Positions 25,197 to 32,641 of a DNA stretch of 64,000 bases are shown here, piece by piece. Every line of letters begins with the position of its first letter. The stretch's first letter is position 1. This stretch comes from CAZOJJ01 sp964580105 (lineage in GTDB: Bacteria; Bacteroidota; Rhodothermia; Rhodothermales; Rubricoccaceae), in the NCBI GenBank assembly GCA_964580105.1, contig CAZOJJ010000007.1, positions 26,985-90,984 of the forward strand, in the 5' to 3' direction. The translations under genes were made by a program, and so were the position numbers. A model generated the notes under the pieces. It was given only the letters and a program-made list of their open reading frames with translations. It was not told the DNA's origin and searched no databases.

Positions 25197-25361
25197 TCAG
25201 GTACGCTCGGCGACCTCACACGCCCCCCCCCACAGCGCAGCCGGTACGTGGACCCACGCCAGGCGCGGCCACCGCAGCACCAGCAGCCCGCCGAGCACGA
25301 CGAAGGCCACGAAGAGCACGTGCAGGACGACGACGAGGTCGGCAAGGAGGCGGTAGGGCAT
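25197..25361 (-). pseudogene. Truncated DUF2784 membrane protein remnant
   Basis: Reading from ATG 25359-25361 gives MPYRLLADLVVVLHVLFVAF, then a second hydrophobic run and LRWPRLAWVHVPAALWG. This matches the N-terminal third of DUF2784 proteins, which are normally about 120-130 residues with WGALxE followed by GWICPLTPLE. Here the frame passes a run of nine G (25223-25231, minus strand), reads ACEVAERT and stops after 54 residues. The missing part is not found downstream, where the converging gene ends at 25182. Changing the G-run by one in either direction still hits a stop (GTG TGA), so truncation is not just a single homopolymer error. Confidence 0.7.
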
Positions 25362-25496
25362 GACTCGGTCTCCTGCAGCGGTACACCCCCGAAGCTATGC
25401 GCCGCGCGTCCGTCAGGCAGGCCCCGGCCGCAGGAGACGGTATGCCCCTACGCCATCGGCGTAGCTGTGCCGTTCCTTGCCTTCCACCGGCCGGGG

Positions 25497-25567
25497 CACC
25501 TTCGGCCGGTTCGCACCTTCGGCCGGTTCGCACCTTCGGCCGGTTCGCACCTTCGGCCGGTTCGCAC
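25497..25567 (+). repeat. 17-bp tandem repeat running into assembly gap 1
   Basis: CACCTTCGGCCGGTTCG is repeated four times without mismatch (25497-25564) and is cut in a fifth copy by the N-gap. The first bases after the gap (CTTCGG) would continue the fifth copy. Each unit contains CCGGCC-type self-complementarity. Confidence 0.92.
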
Positions 25568-25667
25568 NNNNNNNNNNNNNNNNNNNNNNNNNNNNNNNNN
25601 NNNNNNNNNNNNNNNNNNNNNNNNNNNNNNNNNNNNNNNNNNNNNNNNNNNNNNNNNNNNNNNNNNN
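25568..25667. other. Assembly gap 1 (100 N)
   Basis: Exactly 100 N, the usual placeholder for a gap of unknown size. It falls inside the 17-bp tandem array, so array length is the likely cause. Confidence 0.98.
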
Positions 25668-25681
25668 CTTCGGATCGCATC

Positions 25682-26155
25682 ATGCCCAGCCTCCGCCTTT
25701 TCTTCCTCACGGCGGCCCTGTGCGGCGCCTCGCTCGCCGCCCGGGCCCAGACACCCGCCGACGCCGCGCTGGAGGCCGCCGACCTCGGCCTGGCCGCCTT
25801 CGCCCGGGACGCCACGGCGTTCGCCGCCCTTCCCGGCCAACGCGACGCCCTCGGCCTCTCCACCGTCCAGGTGACCGCGCTCAACGAGATCGCAGCGCAG
25901 CACCTGCCTGCGATCCACGAGCTGTACTTCGAGGTCCGGGCGCTCTTCGAAGCCGTCGCGACGCTCGACCGGCCCATCGACGCGCACGAGGCGTACGCCC
26001 TCTACTTCGACCTCGCCATGCACAAGGCCGAGGCGCTCCGGGAGATCCACGCCGGCGCCGAGGCAATGCGGGCCGTCCTCACGGACACCCAGCGCGCCGA
26101 GTGGGAGCGGATCATGGAGGCCGCCGCCCGCGAGCAGGTCGGCGGCTCCGACTGA
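25682..26155 (+). CDS. Secreted Spy/CpxP-like protein
   Basis: The 157-residue exported protein has an N-terminal signal peptide (LFFLTAALCGASLAARAQ). The mature part is all-helical with two LTxxQ-like motifs, LSTVQVTAL and LTDTQRAEW, as in Spy/CpxP periplasmic proteins that sense metals or chaperone envelope proteins. The ATG at 25682 lies 15 nt after the gap, so upstream control is not visible. Repeats of this motif are common in LTxxQ proteins, so the assignment to a specific subfamily is tentative. Confidence 0.7.
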   Translation: MPSLRLFFLTAALCGASLAARAQTPADAALEAADLGLAAFARDATAFAALPGQRDALGLSTVQVTALNEIAAQHLPAIHELYFEVRALFEAVATLDRPIDAHEAYALYFDLAMHKAEALREIHAGAEAMRAVLTDTQRAEWERIMEAAAREQVGGSD

Positions 26156-26266
26156 GCACCGCCGTGCGCCCACCGTGCACCGCCCGCTGCTCCTCGATGC
26201 TCGGGCAACCGCTCCTGACCGGGGATGCCGTACGTTCGCCCGACGCGCGAGCCTGACGCCGCCCTC

Positions 26267-26986
26267 ATGCGCGACCTCCCCGACGGCCGGATGCCCCCGA
26301 CCGCGCCCCCGGCCTCCGACCCCGACGAACCGACGAGAAAGCACGTCTGGAAGCGCGTGCTGGTGCTGACGGCGCTCGGCGCGTTGCTCGTCGCCGTCGT
26401 CGTGTCGGACGACCTGCACGCGGGGCTGCTCCGGCTGCTGGGGACGGTCGAGCCCGTGATCGCCCACCATCCGGTCCTGGGAGCGGTGGCGTTCGTGGCC
26501 GCCGCGGCCGTGTCGGCCATGCTCGCCTTCTTCTCCACGGCCGTGCTGGTCCCCGTCGCCGTCGAGGCGTGGGGCGTGCCGCTCACGATGGGGTTGCTGT
26601 GGACGGGGTGGATGCTGGGGGGCGTCGGGGCGTACGCCATCGGCCGCTACCTCGGCCGCCCGGTGGTGCGCCGGTTCGCGTCGGACGCGGTGCTGGCGCG
26701 CTACGAAGACCGGATCTCGGCGCACGCTCCCTTCGGCGTCGTGCTGCTGTTCCTGCTGGTGCTCCAGTCGGAGGTGCCGGGGTACGTGCTCGGGCTGGCG
26801 CGCTACGGGCTCGGGCGGTTTGCGCTCGCGCTCGCGCTCGCCGAGGTCCCCTACGCCGTGCTCACGGTGTACGTCGGCACCAGCCTGGTGGAGCGGCGGC
26901 TGGCGCTGCTGCTCGCCGCCGGGGCCGCGACGCTGCTCCTGATCGGCGTCGCCTTCGCCTTCCTCCGCAAGCGGCTCCATCCCTGA
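26267..26986 (+). CDS. VTT-domain (DedA/TVP38-like) membrane protein
   Basis: This 239-residue inner-membrane protein has about five spans. The conserved region includes FFSTAVLVPVAVEAWG, the Gly-rich re-entrant WMLGGVGAYAIGRYLGR, and a second re-entrant segment QSEVPGYVLGLARYGLGRFALA, as in VTT/SNARE-associated proteins implicated in lipid scrambling. I prefer ATG 26267 to the one at 26225: a TACGTTCG box (26229-26236) resembling the TAnnTTTG -7 element overlaps the longer start and would leave a leader of about 25 nt. Confidence 0.85.
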   Translation: MRDLPDGRMPPTAPPASDPDEPTRKHVWKRVLVLTALGALLVAVVVSDDLHAGLLRLLGTVEPVIAHHPVLGAVAFVAAAAVSAMLAFFSTAVLVPVAVEAWGVPLTMGLLWTGWMLGGVGAYAIGRYLGRPVVRRFASDAVLARYEDRISAHAPFGVVLLFLLVLQSEVPGYVLGLARYGLGRFALALALAEVPYAVLTVYVGTSLVERRLALLLAAGAATLLLIGVAFAFLRKRLHP

Positions 26987-27055
26987 GGCCGCCGGGGCGC
27001 CTGCGGAGAAGGCACTCGTACCTTGCTCCCCCCTGCTCGCCCCGCCGCCCGGTCC

Positions 27056-27697
27056 ATGCGCACGCTCGCCCCTCTCTTCGAGAACAACCGCCGCTGGGCG
27101 GCCCAGACCGAGGCCGAGCGGCCCGGCTTCTTCGCGCGGCTGGCGCAGCAGCAGTCACCCCGGCTGCTCTGGATCGGGTGCGCCGACAGCCGCGTGCCGG
27201 CCAACCAGATCACCGGGCTGGAGCCGGGCGAGGTGTTCGTCCACCGCAACGTGGCCAACGTGCTGGCGCACTCGGACCTCAACGCGCTCGCCGTGCTCCA
27301 GTACGCCGTGGAGGTGCTGGAGGTGGAGCACGTCGTCGTGTGCGGGCACTACGGCTGCGGCGGCGTCCGCGCCGCGCTCGACGAGCAGCGCCTCGGCCTC
27401 ATCGACAACTGGCTGCTCCACGTCAAGGACGTCCGCTGGAAGCACCGCCGGGCGCTCGACCTGCTCGACGACGACGCCCGGTTCCACCGGCTCTGCGAGC
27501 TCAACGTCATCGAGCAGACCGCCCACCTCGCCGCCACGACCATCGTGCGCGAGGCGTGGGACCGAGGGCAGACGCTCTCGGTCCACGGCTGGATCTACGG
27601 CCTGGAGGACGGCCTCCTCCGCGACCTCGGCGTGACGGCGACCGGCCCGGACGAGTGGCCCGAGCGCTACGCCGCCGCCGTCGCCTCGCCCGCCTAG
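27056..27697 (+). CDS. Beta-class carbonic anhydrase
   Basis: It interconverts CO2 and bicarbonate using one zinc. The 213-residue protein contains all ligands: Cys42, Asp44 and Arg46 in GCADSR, and His98 and Cys101 in CGHYGCGG, with HRNVAN between. It is the cytoplasmic type, with no signal peptide. The ATG at 27056 gives the usual N-terminal helix (LFENNRRWAAQ). Its last 4 nt overlap the stop of the converging lipoprotein gene. Confidence 0.96.
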   Translation: MRTLAPLFENNRRWAAQTEAERPGFFARLAQQQSPRLLWIGCADSRVPANQITGLEPGEVFVHRNVANVLAHSDLNALAVLQYAVEVLEVEHVVVCGHYGCGGVRAALDEQRLGLIDNWLLHVKDVRWKHRRALDLLDDDARFHRLCELNVIEQTAHLAATTIVREAWDRGQTLSVHGWIYGLEDGLLRDLGVTATGPDEWPERYAAAVASPA

Positions 27698-28194
27698 CGC
27701 GGCACGATCACGTCGGCACACGCCTGCGCGTGGACGCCGAGCTCGACGACGGTGTCGCCCGAGGTTTCCGAGGTTTCGGCGCGGAGACACCCGTAGCGGG
27801 TCCGGTACAGCCGCGCGCCGTCCTCCTCGCGGCCGGGCGCGCCGAACGCCGCCTCCAGCTCCGCCACCGGCGCGTTCAGCACGGCGGGCTCGACGCGTCC
27901 GGCGAAGTTCGTGCGGGCCTCGATGTAGTCCCGGTGGGTGTAGGCGAAGAAGTCGTGGTCGAGGAAGAACACGCCGCCCCCGAAGTTGAACGGGCCGCCC
28001 TCTTCGGTTTCGCCCGTGGAGCACGGGAACTGCGCCTTGAACTCGGCCGGCGTGGCCGTCGGCGCGAGGCCGTTGAGAAGGCCGCGTTCGAGGTCGAAGA
28101 CGAGCGCGTCGCACCCGGGCGGGACGGCGGCGGAACGAGGGCCGGCGCAGCCGGCGAGGACCACCAGGGCGGCGGCCACGAACAGAACACGCAT
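27694..28194 (-). CDS. Hypothetical lipoprotein
   Basis: 166 residues with a signal sequence ending in lipobox VLAGC (Cys16). The mature protein has several Cys (PGCDALVF, FPCSTGE, YGCLRAET, AQACADV) that could form disulphides. I do not recognise a domain. It converges on the carbonic anhydrase gene with a 4-nt overlap of the 3' ends. Confidence 0.75.
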   Translation of the reverse strand: MRVLFVAAALVVLAGCAGPRSAAVPPGCDALVFDLERGLLNGLAPTATPAEFKAQFPCSTGETEEGGPFNFGGGVFFLDHDFFAYTHRDYIEARTNFAGRVEPAVLNAPVAELEAAFGAPGREEDGARLYRTRYGCLRAETSETSGDTVVELGVHAQACADVIVPR

Positions 28195-28447
28195 GAGGGA
28201 ACGAGTCAGGGCGAGGGGGCGCCGCCGCAGCGTATGCCTGTCAACCTAACACCGGGCGCCCTCGTGTACACGTCGCGCAGACCGTAGGCTCAGGCAGGAC
28301 TGTAGGGGAAACCCCGCCCGGGCGTACGAGCCCTCCCTACACCGGGATGGCAGGCGCACTTACACCGCGACCGTCCGGAGCCGGGCAGAGGCCGGCGTGC
28401 CCGTGCGGGAGCTTGCGTGCAGGTTTCTCAGCCGCCCCGTACGCGCC

Positions 28448-29035
28448 ATGCCGCACCACCCCCTTCGCCTCGGCACCCGCTTCGGAGGCCTCCTCGCCCT
28501 CCTCCTCTTCGTTGCCGCCGCCGCGCAGCCGACGCGCTACGAGGTCCAGCCCGGCAGCCGCTTCTGGATCGACGGCTCGGCCACGACCGGCCCCTACACC
28601 TGCGAGGCCGGCGCCGTCGTCGGCCACGCCACCGTCGAGCACGACGGGATCTCGGCCGAGGTCCGCATCCCCGTCGCCGGCTTCGACTGCGGCCTCCCGC
28701 CCATGAACCGGGACTTCCGTGCCGCGCTCCAGGGCGACCGTTACCCGACCGTCCTCTTCATCCTCCAGGACGCCGAGGTGGTCGAGCCGCCGGCCCGCGC
28801 GGGCGGCTGGGCGCGCGTCCGCGCCCTCGGCACCCTCCAGCTCGCGGGCGCGACGCGGATGGTTTCCATCCTGGCGGAGGGCCGTGAGCTGGGCGGCGGG
28901 CGCGTGCGCCTGCGCGGCCGGCACGCCCTCCGCATGACCGACTTCGGCATCGAGCCGCCCACGGGGATGCTCGGCCTCGTCCGCGCGCACGACCACATCG
29001 TCGTCCGCTTCGACGTGACCGCGAGGGAACGATGA
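28448..29035 (+). CDS. YceI-family protein (copy 1)
   Basis: A 195-residue exported protein with signal segment GGLLALLLFVAAAAQ and a YceI lipid-binding beta-barrel: FWIDGSATTGPYTCEAGAVVG, GFDCGLPPMNRDFRAAL, YPTVLFIL and the closing FGIEPPTGMLGLVRAHDHIVVRF. YceI proteins bind isoprenoids or amphiphiles in the periplasm. Cys in YTC and FDC are shared with the copy at 29459 and may pair. The ATG at 28448 is nearest the signal peptide. Confidence 0.88.
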   Translation: MPHHPLRLGTRFGGLLALLLFVAAAAQPTRYEVQPGSRFWIDGSATTGPYTCEAGAVVGHATVEHDGISAEVRIPVAGFDCGLPPMNRDFRAALQGDRYPTVLFILQDAEVVEPPARAGGWARVRALGTLQLAGATRMVSILAEGRELGGGRVRLRGRHALRMTDFGIEPPTGMLGLVRAHDHIVVRFDVTARER

Positions 29036-29458
29036 CCGACCCGGACGCTTCGCGTCGGACGCTTCGCGTCGGACGCTTCGCGTGCGTCGCAAAGACGCCC
29101 TCGAGTATGAGAACGAGCCGCCCCCAGCACCGTCCATGAGGGTGTCTACGATGGGGCCTTGCTGGAAGGCGCGCCCGCCTTCTGAGCAGAAGGCGGGGTT
29201 CTCAGGCGGGGCCGGCTCGGAAGGGCCGGCCCCGTTCGCTGGTGAGGAGGCGGGTGGGCATCCTCGAACGGGTCGGTGGACCCCGGCGGTGTGAGGGAAT
29301 CCCCGGGGGGGGGCAGGGGAAGTGCGCACACGCCGCGTGCAGGCGAACCTACAGGGCGTAGGGACTCTCCTCGGCATCGGCGGGCCGCGCTGCTTCCCAA
29401 CTTGCTCCCGTCCGCCCACCGAGGCGGGCGTTTCCCGACCACCCACACCCTCATGGTC
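29036..29458. other. Spacer between YceI genes with repeats and hairpins
   Basis: No gene is supported. It holds a 14-bp triplicate (29042-29083) and two inverted repeats: CCCGCCTTCT/AGAAGGCGGG (29174-29197) and GGGGCCGGC/GCCGGCCCC (29208-29233). The hairpins may terminate the upstream gene, though no T-tract follows. Confidence 0.6.
29042..29083. repeat. 14-bp tandem triplication
   Basis: CGGACGCTTCGCGT occurs three times in perfect direct tandem, starting a few bases after the stop codon of the first YceI gene. Confidence 0.92.
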
Positions 29459-30022
29459 ATGAACCACCGCATCCTCTTCTCCGGCATCCTGCTCGCCGCC
29501 CTCGTCGGGGCCGGCTGGAGCGTGGCCCAGGAACGTCTCAGCTTCCAGCAGGGCAGCCGCGTCACGGTCGAAGGGACCTCCACGGTCCACGACTGGTCCT
29601 GCACGACGACCTCGATCACCGGCACGCTCGACGCGGCCGACGGGTTCACCGGCCTGAGCGCCCTCACGCTCTCGATCCCGGTCAACAGCCTCGACTGCGG
29701 GAACGGCACGATGAACGGCAAGCTGCGCGAAGCGCTGGGTACCTCGCCCATCCGCTTCGTGCTCGCGGACGCCCGCGTGGGCAGCCCCAACGGCGGCGTC
29801 TTCGGCGTCGAGGCCAACGGCCAGCTCACCATCAAGGGCGCCGCGCGCGCGCAGCGCGTCTCCGCCCAGGGCCGCGACCTCGGCAACGGCCGCTACCGCT
29901 TCACCGGCAGCGTGCCCCTCACGATGAGCCAGTTCGGCGTCACCCCGCCGACGGCCATGCTCGGCACGCTCCGCACCGGCGACCGCGTTACCGTCCGCTT
30001 CGACGTCACCGTCGGCTCCTGA
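29459..30022 (+). CDS. YceI-family protein (copy 2)
   Basis: The 187-residue exported protein has a signal peptide (ILLAALVGAGWSVAQ) and a YceI domain: VTVEGTSTVHDWSCTTTS, SLDCGNGTMNGKLREAL, IRFVLADARV and FGVTPPTAMLGTLRTGDRVTVRFDV. It keeps the same Cys pair and closing strands as copy 1, so the two are paralogues. The outer-membrane barrel gene follows after 78 nt. I use ATG 29459, one codon from an alternative at 29453. Confidence 0.88.
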   Translation: MNHRILFSGILLAALVGAGWSVAQERLSFQQGSRVTVEGTSTVHDWSCTTTSITGTLDAADGFTGLSALTLSIPVNSLDCGNGTMNGKLREALGTSPIRFVLADARVGSPNGGVFGVEANGQLTIKGAARAQRVSAQGRDLGNGRYRFTGSVPLTMSQFGVTPPTAMLGTLRTGDRVTVRFDVTVGS

Positions 30023-30089
30023 CCCCACCGCACGGGCGCCGGGATGCCCGGCGCCCCTCCCCGGACTTCATTCCACCCGCACACCCTCA

Positions 30090-30095
30090 GGGAGG
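30090..30095 (+). promoter_or_regulatory. Shine-Dalgarno sequence of the outer-membrane barrel gene
   Basis: GGGAGG stands 5 nt before ATG 30101, one of only two strong Shine-Dalgarno sequences seen in the window. Confidence 0.8.
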
Positions 30096-30100
30096 ACGTC

Positions 30101-31525
30101 ATGAAACCCCGTATCACCCTCGCGGCCCTCTTCGCGCTCGTCGCGCTGCCGATGACGGCCGTCGCCCAGATGACCGCCGAGGCCGCCCCGACCGCCCAGC
30201 AGGCAGCCGCCCAGCGCACCGACGCCGCGGACTCCTCCGCCGCCGAGGCCGCCGACAACCCGCTCGTGCAGTTCCCCAACCAGCGTCCGCCGGACCAGCG
30301 CGGCCTCAACACCTTCGAGGCCCCGAAGACGGAGTCCCGCCTCATCGGCAACACGCCGCAGCTCCGCCTCGGCGGCGCCTTCGCGCAGCAGTTCCAGGCC
30401 ATGGACCACAGCAACGCCGCCGACGAGGTGCTCAACGCCGACGGCGTGAACGTCAACCAGCTCATGGAGATCGGCCCCGGCTTCAACCTCGCCACGGCCA
30501 ACCTCAACGTCAACGCGCTGCTGACCGACGGCATCCAGGTGCACCTCGAGACCTACCTCTCCTCGCGCCACCACCAGGAGACCTGGGTCAAGGGCGGCTA
30601 CGTCCAGATGGATGCGGCGAAATTCCTCGGCAGCCCCGTCGTGGACCGGATCTTCGAGTACGTGACGCTGAAGGTCGGCCACATGGAAATCAACTACGGC
30701 GACGCCCACTTCCGCCGCAGTGACAACGGCAACGCGTTCTACAACCCGTTCATCGAAAACCACATCCTCGACGCCTTCACGACCGAGATCGGCGGCGAGC
30801 TCTACGTCCGCCACGCCGGCGCCCTCGCCATGCTGGGCGTCTCCAACGGCGAGATCAACGGCAGCGTGACGAACCCGGACGCCCGCTCGTACTCGGTCTA
30901 CGGCAAGCTCGGCATCGACCGCCAGGTCACCGACGACCTCCGCCTCCGCCTGACCGGCTCGGCCTACCACAACGGCAACGCCGGCCGCAACACGCTCTAC
31001 GCCGGCGACCGCACGGGCTCCCGCTACTACATGGTGATGGAGAACACGACCGCCTCGACGAGCACGAACTTCACCTCGGGCCGCTTCAGCCCCGGCTTCA
31101 CCGAGGCGGTCACGAGCGTGATGGTCAACCCGTTCGTGAAGTTCCGCGGGCTCGAACTCTTCGGCACCATCGAGCGGACGACCGGCTTCGCCGGCAACGA
31201 AGCCGACGACATCGGCCGCGTGTGGAACCAGGTTGCAGTGGACGCGCTCTACCGCTTCCTCCCGCGGGAGCAGGCCTACCTCGGCGTCCGCTACAACACC
31301 GCCTCCGGCGAACTCGCCGGCCCGGCCGTGGACGGCCGCATCACCGAGGCCGGCGCCGACGTGTCGATTGACCGCTATGAGATCGCCGGCGGCTGGTTCC
31401 CGACGCGAAACGTGCTCCTCAAGGTGGCCTACGTCCACCAGCAGTACCACGACTTCCCGACACACGACATCCGCCACGGCGGGACGTTCGACGGGTTCAT
31501 GGTCGAAGGCGTCCTGACCTTCTGA
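30101..31525 (+). CDS. Predicted outer-membrane beta-barrel protein
   Basis: A 474-residue exported protein with signal peptide (LAALFALVALPMTAVAQ), an Ala/Gln-rich linker, then a series of amphipathic strands rich in Tyr, Gly and alternating residues (LGGAFAQQFQAMDH, VHLETYLSSRHHQETWVKGG, LRLTGSAYHNGN), ending in Phe (VEGVLTF) as barrels inserted by the Bam machinery do. The region MEINYGDAHFRRSDNGNAFY resembles porin-like proteins of Bacteroidota. Substrate is unknown. It is close behind the second YceI gene and has a strong Shine-Dalgarno sequence, consistent with high expression. Confidence 0.78.
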   Translation: MKPRITLAALFALVALPMTAVAQMTAEAAPTAQQAAAQRTDAADSSAAEAADNPLVQFPNQRPPDQRGLNTFEAPKTESRLIGNTPQLRLGGAFAQQFQAMDHSNAADEVLNADGVNVNQLMEIGPGFNLATANLNVNALLTDGIQVHLETYLSSRHHQETWVKGGYVQMDAAKFLGSPVVDRIFEYVTLKVGHMEINYGDAHFRRSDNGNAFYNPFIENHILDAFTTEIGGELYVRHAGALAMLGVSNGEINGSVTNPDARSYSVYGKLGIDRQVTDDLRLRLTGSAYHNGNAGRNTLYAGDRTGSRYYMVMENTTASTSTNFTSGRFSPGFTEAVTSVMVNPFVKFRGLELFGTIERTTGFAGNEADDIGRVWNQVAVDALYRFLPREQAYLGVRYNTASGELAGPAVDGRITEAGADVSIDRYEIAGGWFPTRNVLLKVAYVHQQYHDFPTHDIRHGGTFDGFMVEGVLTF

Positions 31526-31541
31526 CCGGCTCGTGTCCCCC

Positions 31542-31593
31542 GGCCCGGGCTTCGGCCCGGGCCCCGGCGGTCGCCCCGAGGGGGGCGACCGCC
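31542..31593. terminator. Two adjacent strong hairpins between converging genes
   Basis: GGCCCGGGC-TTCG-GCCCGGGCC (31542-31563) has a 9-bp stem and UUCG loop. It is followed by a 12-bp stem GGCGGTCGCCCC/GGGGCGACCGCC with loop GAGG (31566-31593). They sit between the stops of the barrel gene and the minus-strand gene at 31619. Little U-tract is present, so the efficiency as intrinsic terminators is uncertain. Confidence 0.7.
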
Positions 31594-31618
31594 TTCGTCA
31601 TTGCCTCGGCCGCGCCCG

Positions 31619-32029
31619 TCAGTCCGCCGTCGCGTACGACGGCACGGCGCGGAAAGCGGCCCACGTCGCCACGACGTAGACGAGGGCGGCCAGCCCGATG
31701 AACCAGGTCGGATGCGGAAGGGCCGCGATGGTGTAAGCGGCGCCCGCCGCCAGCAGGGCCGCGACCGCGTAGCCCGGCCACCGGGCGCGCTCCGGATGCA
31801 CCCGGAGGGCGGTCCAGACGCCCGCGAAGGTGCCGAGGAACCACGCCGCGAGGACGGTGACGAGCCCCTCGGGCGGCATCTGCGCCCTCAGCGTCGCCAG
31901 CGATGCCGGGTCGGTGAGGTCCACGCCCTCGGGGGGCGGAAAGAGGAGGTGCCCGCCCGCCTCGACGAGGACGACGACGAGGCCGCCGAGGAGGAGGCCG
32001 GCGAGGGGAGCGAGGATCGTGCGCAGCAT
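31619..32029 (-). CDS. Small four-helix membrane protein
   Basis: 136 residues with about four membrane segments (ILAPLAGLLLGGLVVVLVEA, VTVLAAWFLGTFAGVWTAL, YAVAALLAAGAAYTI, FIGLAALVYVVATWAAF). A conserved-looking loop LFPPPEGVDLTDPASL follows the first helix. I do not recognise a named family with certainty. The start at 32029 avoids a long unhydrophobic leader. Function is unknown. Confidence 0.7.
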   Translation of the reverse strand: MLRTILAPLAGLLLGGLVVVLVEAGGHLLFPPPEGVDLTDPASLATLRAQMPPEGLVTVLAAWFLGTFAGVWTALRVHPERARWPGYAVAALLAAGAAYTIAALPHPTWFIGLAALVYVVATWAAFRAVPSYATAD

Positions 32030-32192
32030 GCGGATGGAGTCCGTAGTCGAGAGAGGATAGCGAATCTCCCGGACGTGACGCCAAGCCGCAGCCGGCCTCA
32101 CCCGGCCGCGCAGGGCGCCGCGTTCGGCCGGACCCCTTCATGCCGCCGCGGCGTCGTACGCTGCGACCCCACTCCCACCAACCGAGCCGGCC

Positions 32193-32618
32193 ATGACCAT
32201 TCGCGCCCAGGTTCACAACCAGGAGGGGCGGCACCGGGCCGTCGTCCGCACTGAGGACGACGAGCACGCCCTCCCGATCGCGCCGAAGCCGAGCGGCTTC
32301 GGCTCCCGCACGAACGGCGGCGAGCTCCTCTTCCTCGCCCTCGCCACCTGCTACTGCAACGACGTGTACCGCGAGGCGGCCCGCCTCGGCATCGACGTGC
32401 GCAGTGTGGAGGTCGAGGTCGAGGGCGCGTTCGGGGGCGTCGGCGAACCCGCCACCAACGTGGTCTACCGCGCGAAGGTCACCGCCGCCGGCGCCACGGA
32501 CGCCGACGTACGGCGGCTGCTGGCCCACACCGACACCGTCGCCGAGGTCCAGAATACGCTCCGGGCCGGCGTGCCCGTGCGCCTCGACGGGATGGAGGTG
32601 GAGATCGTCGCGGGCTGA
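32193..32618 (+). CDS. OsmC-family protein
   Basis: A 141-residue homologue of OsmC/Ohr, thiol peroxidases of organic hydroperoxide defence. The core GELLFLALATCYCNDVYREA holds two Cys (53 and 55) at the position of the peroxidatic Cys. The usual second Cys around residue 120 is absent, so catalysis would differ from OsmC or Ohr. The N-terminal GGR-type strand is shortened. It likely acts in the cytoplasm. Confidence 0.85.
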   Translation: MTIRAQVHNQEGRHRAVVRTEDDEHALPIAPKPSGFGSRTNGGELLFLALATCYCNDVYREAARLGIDVRSVEVEVEGAFGGVGEPATNVVYRAKVTAAGATDADVRRLLAHTDTVAEVQNTLRAGVPVRLDGMEVEIVAG

Positions 32619-32641
32619 GCGAGGGCGGGGAGGCCGCCTAC

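Noticed and set aside
25497..25667. Possible CRISPR array at gap 1
   Set aside because: Units are only 17 bp, strictly contiguous and without spacers; no cas gene in the window.
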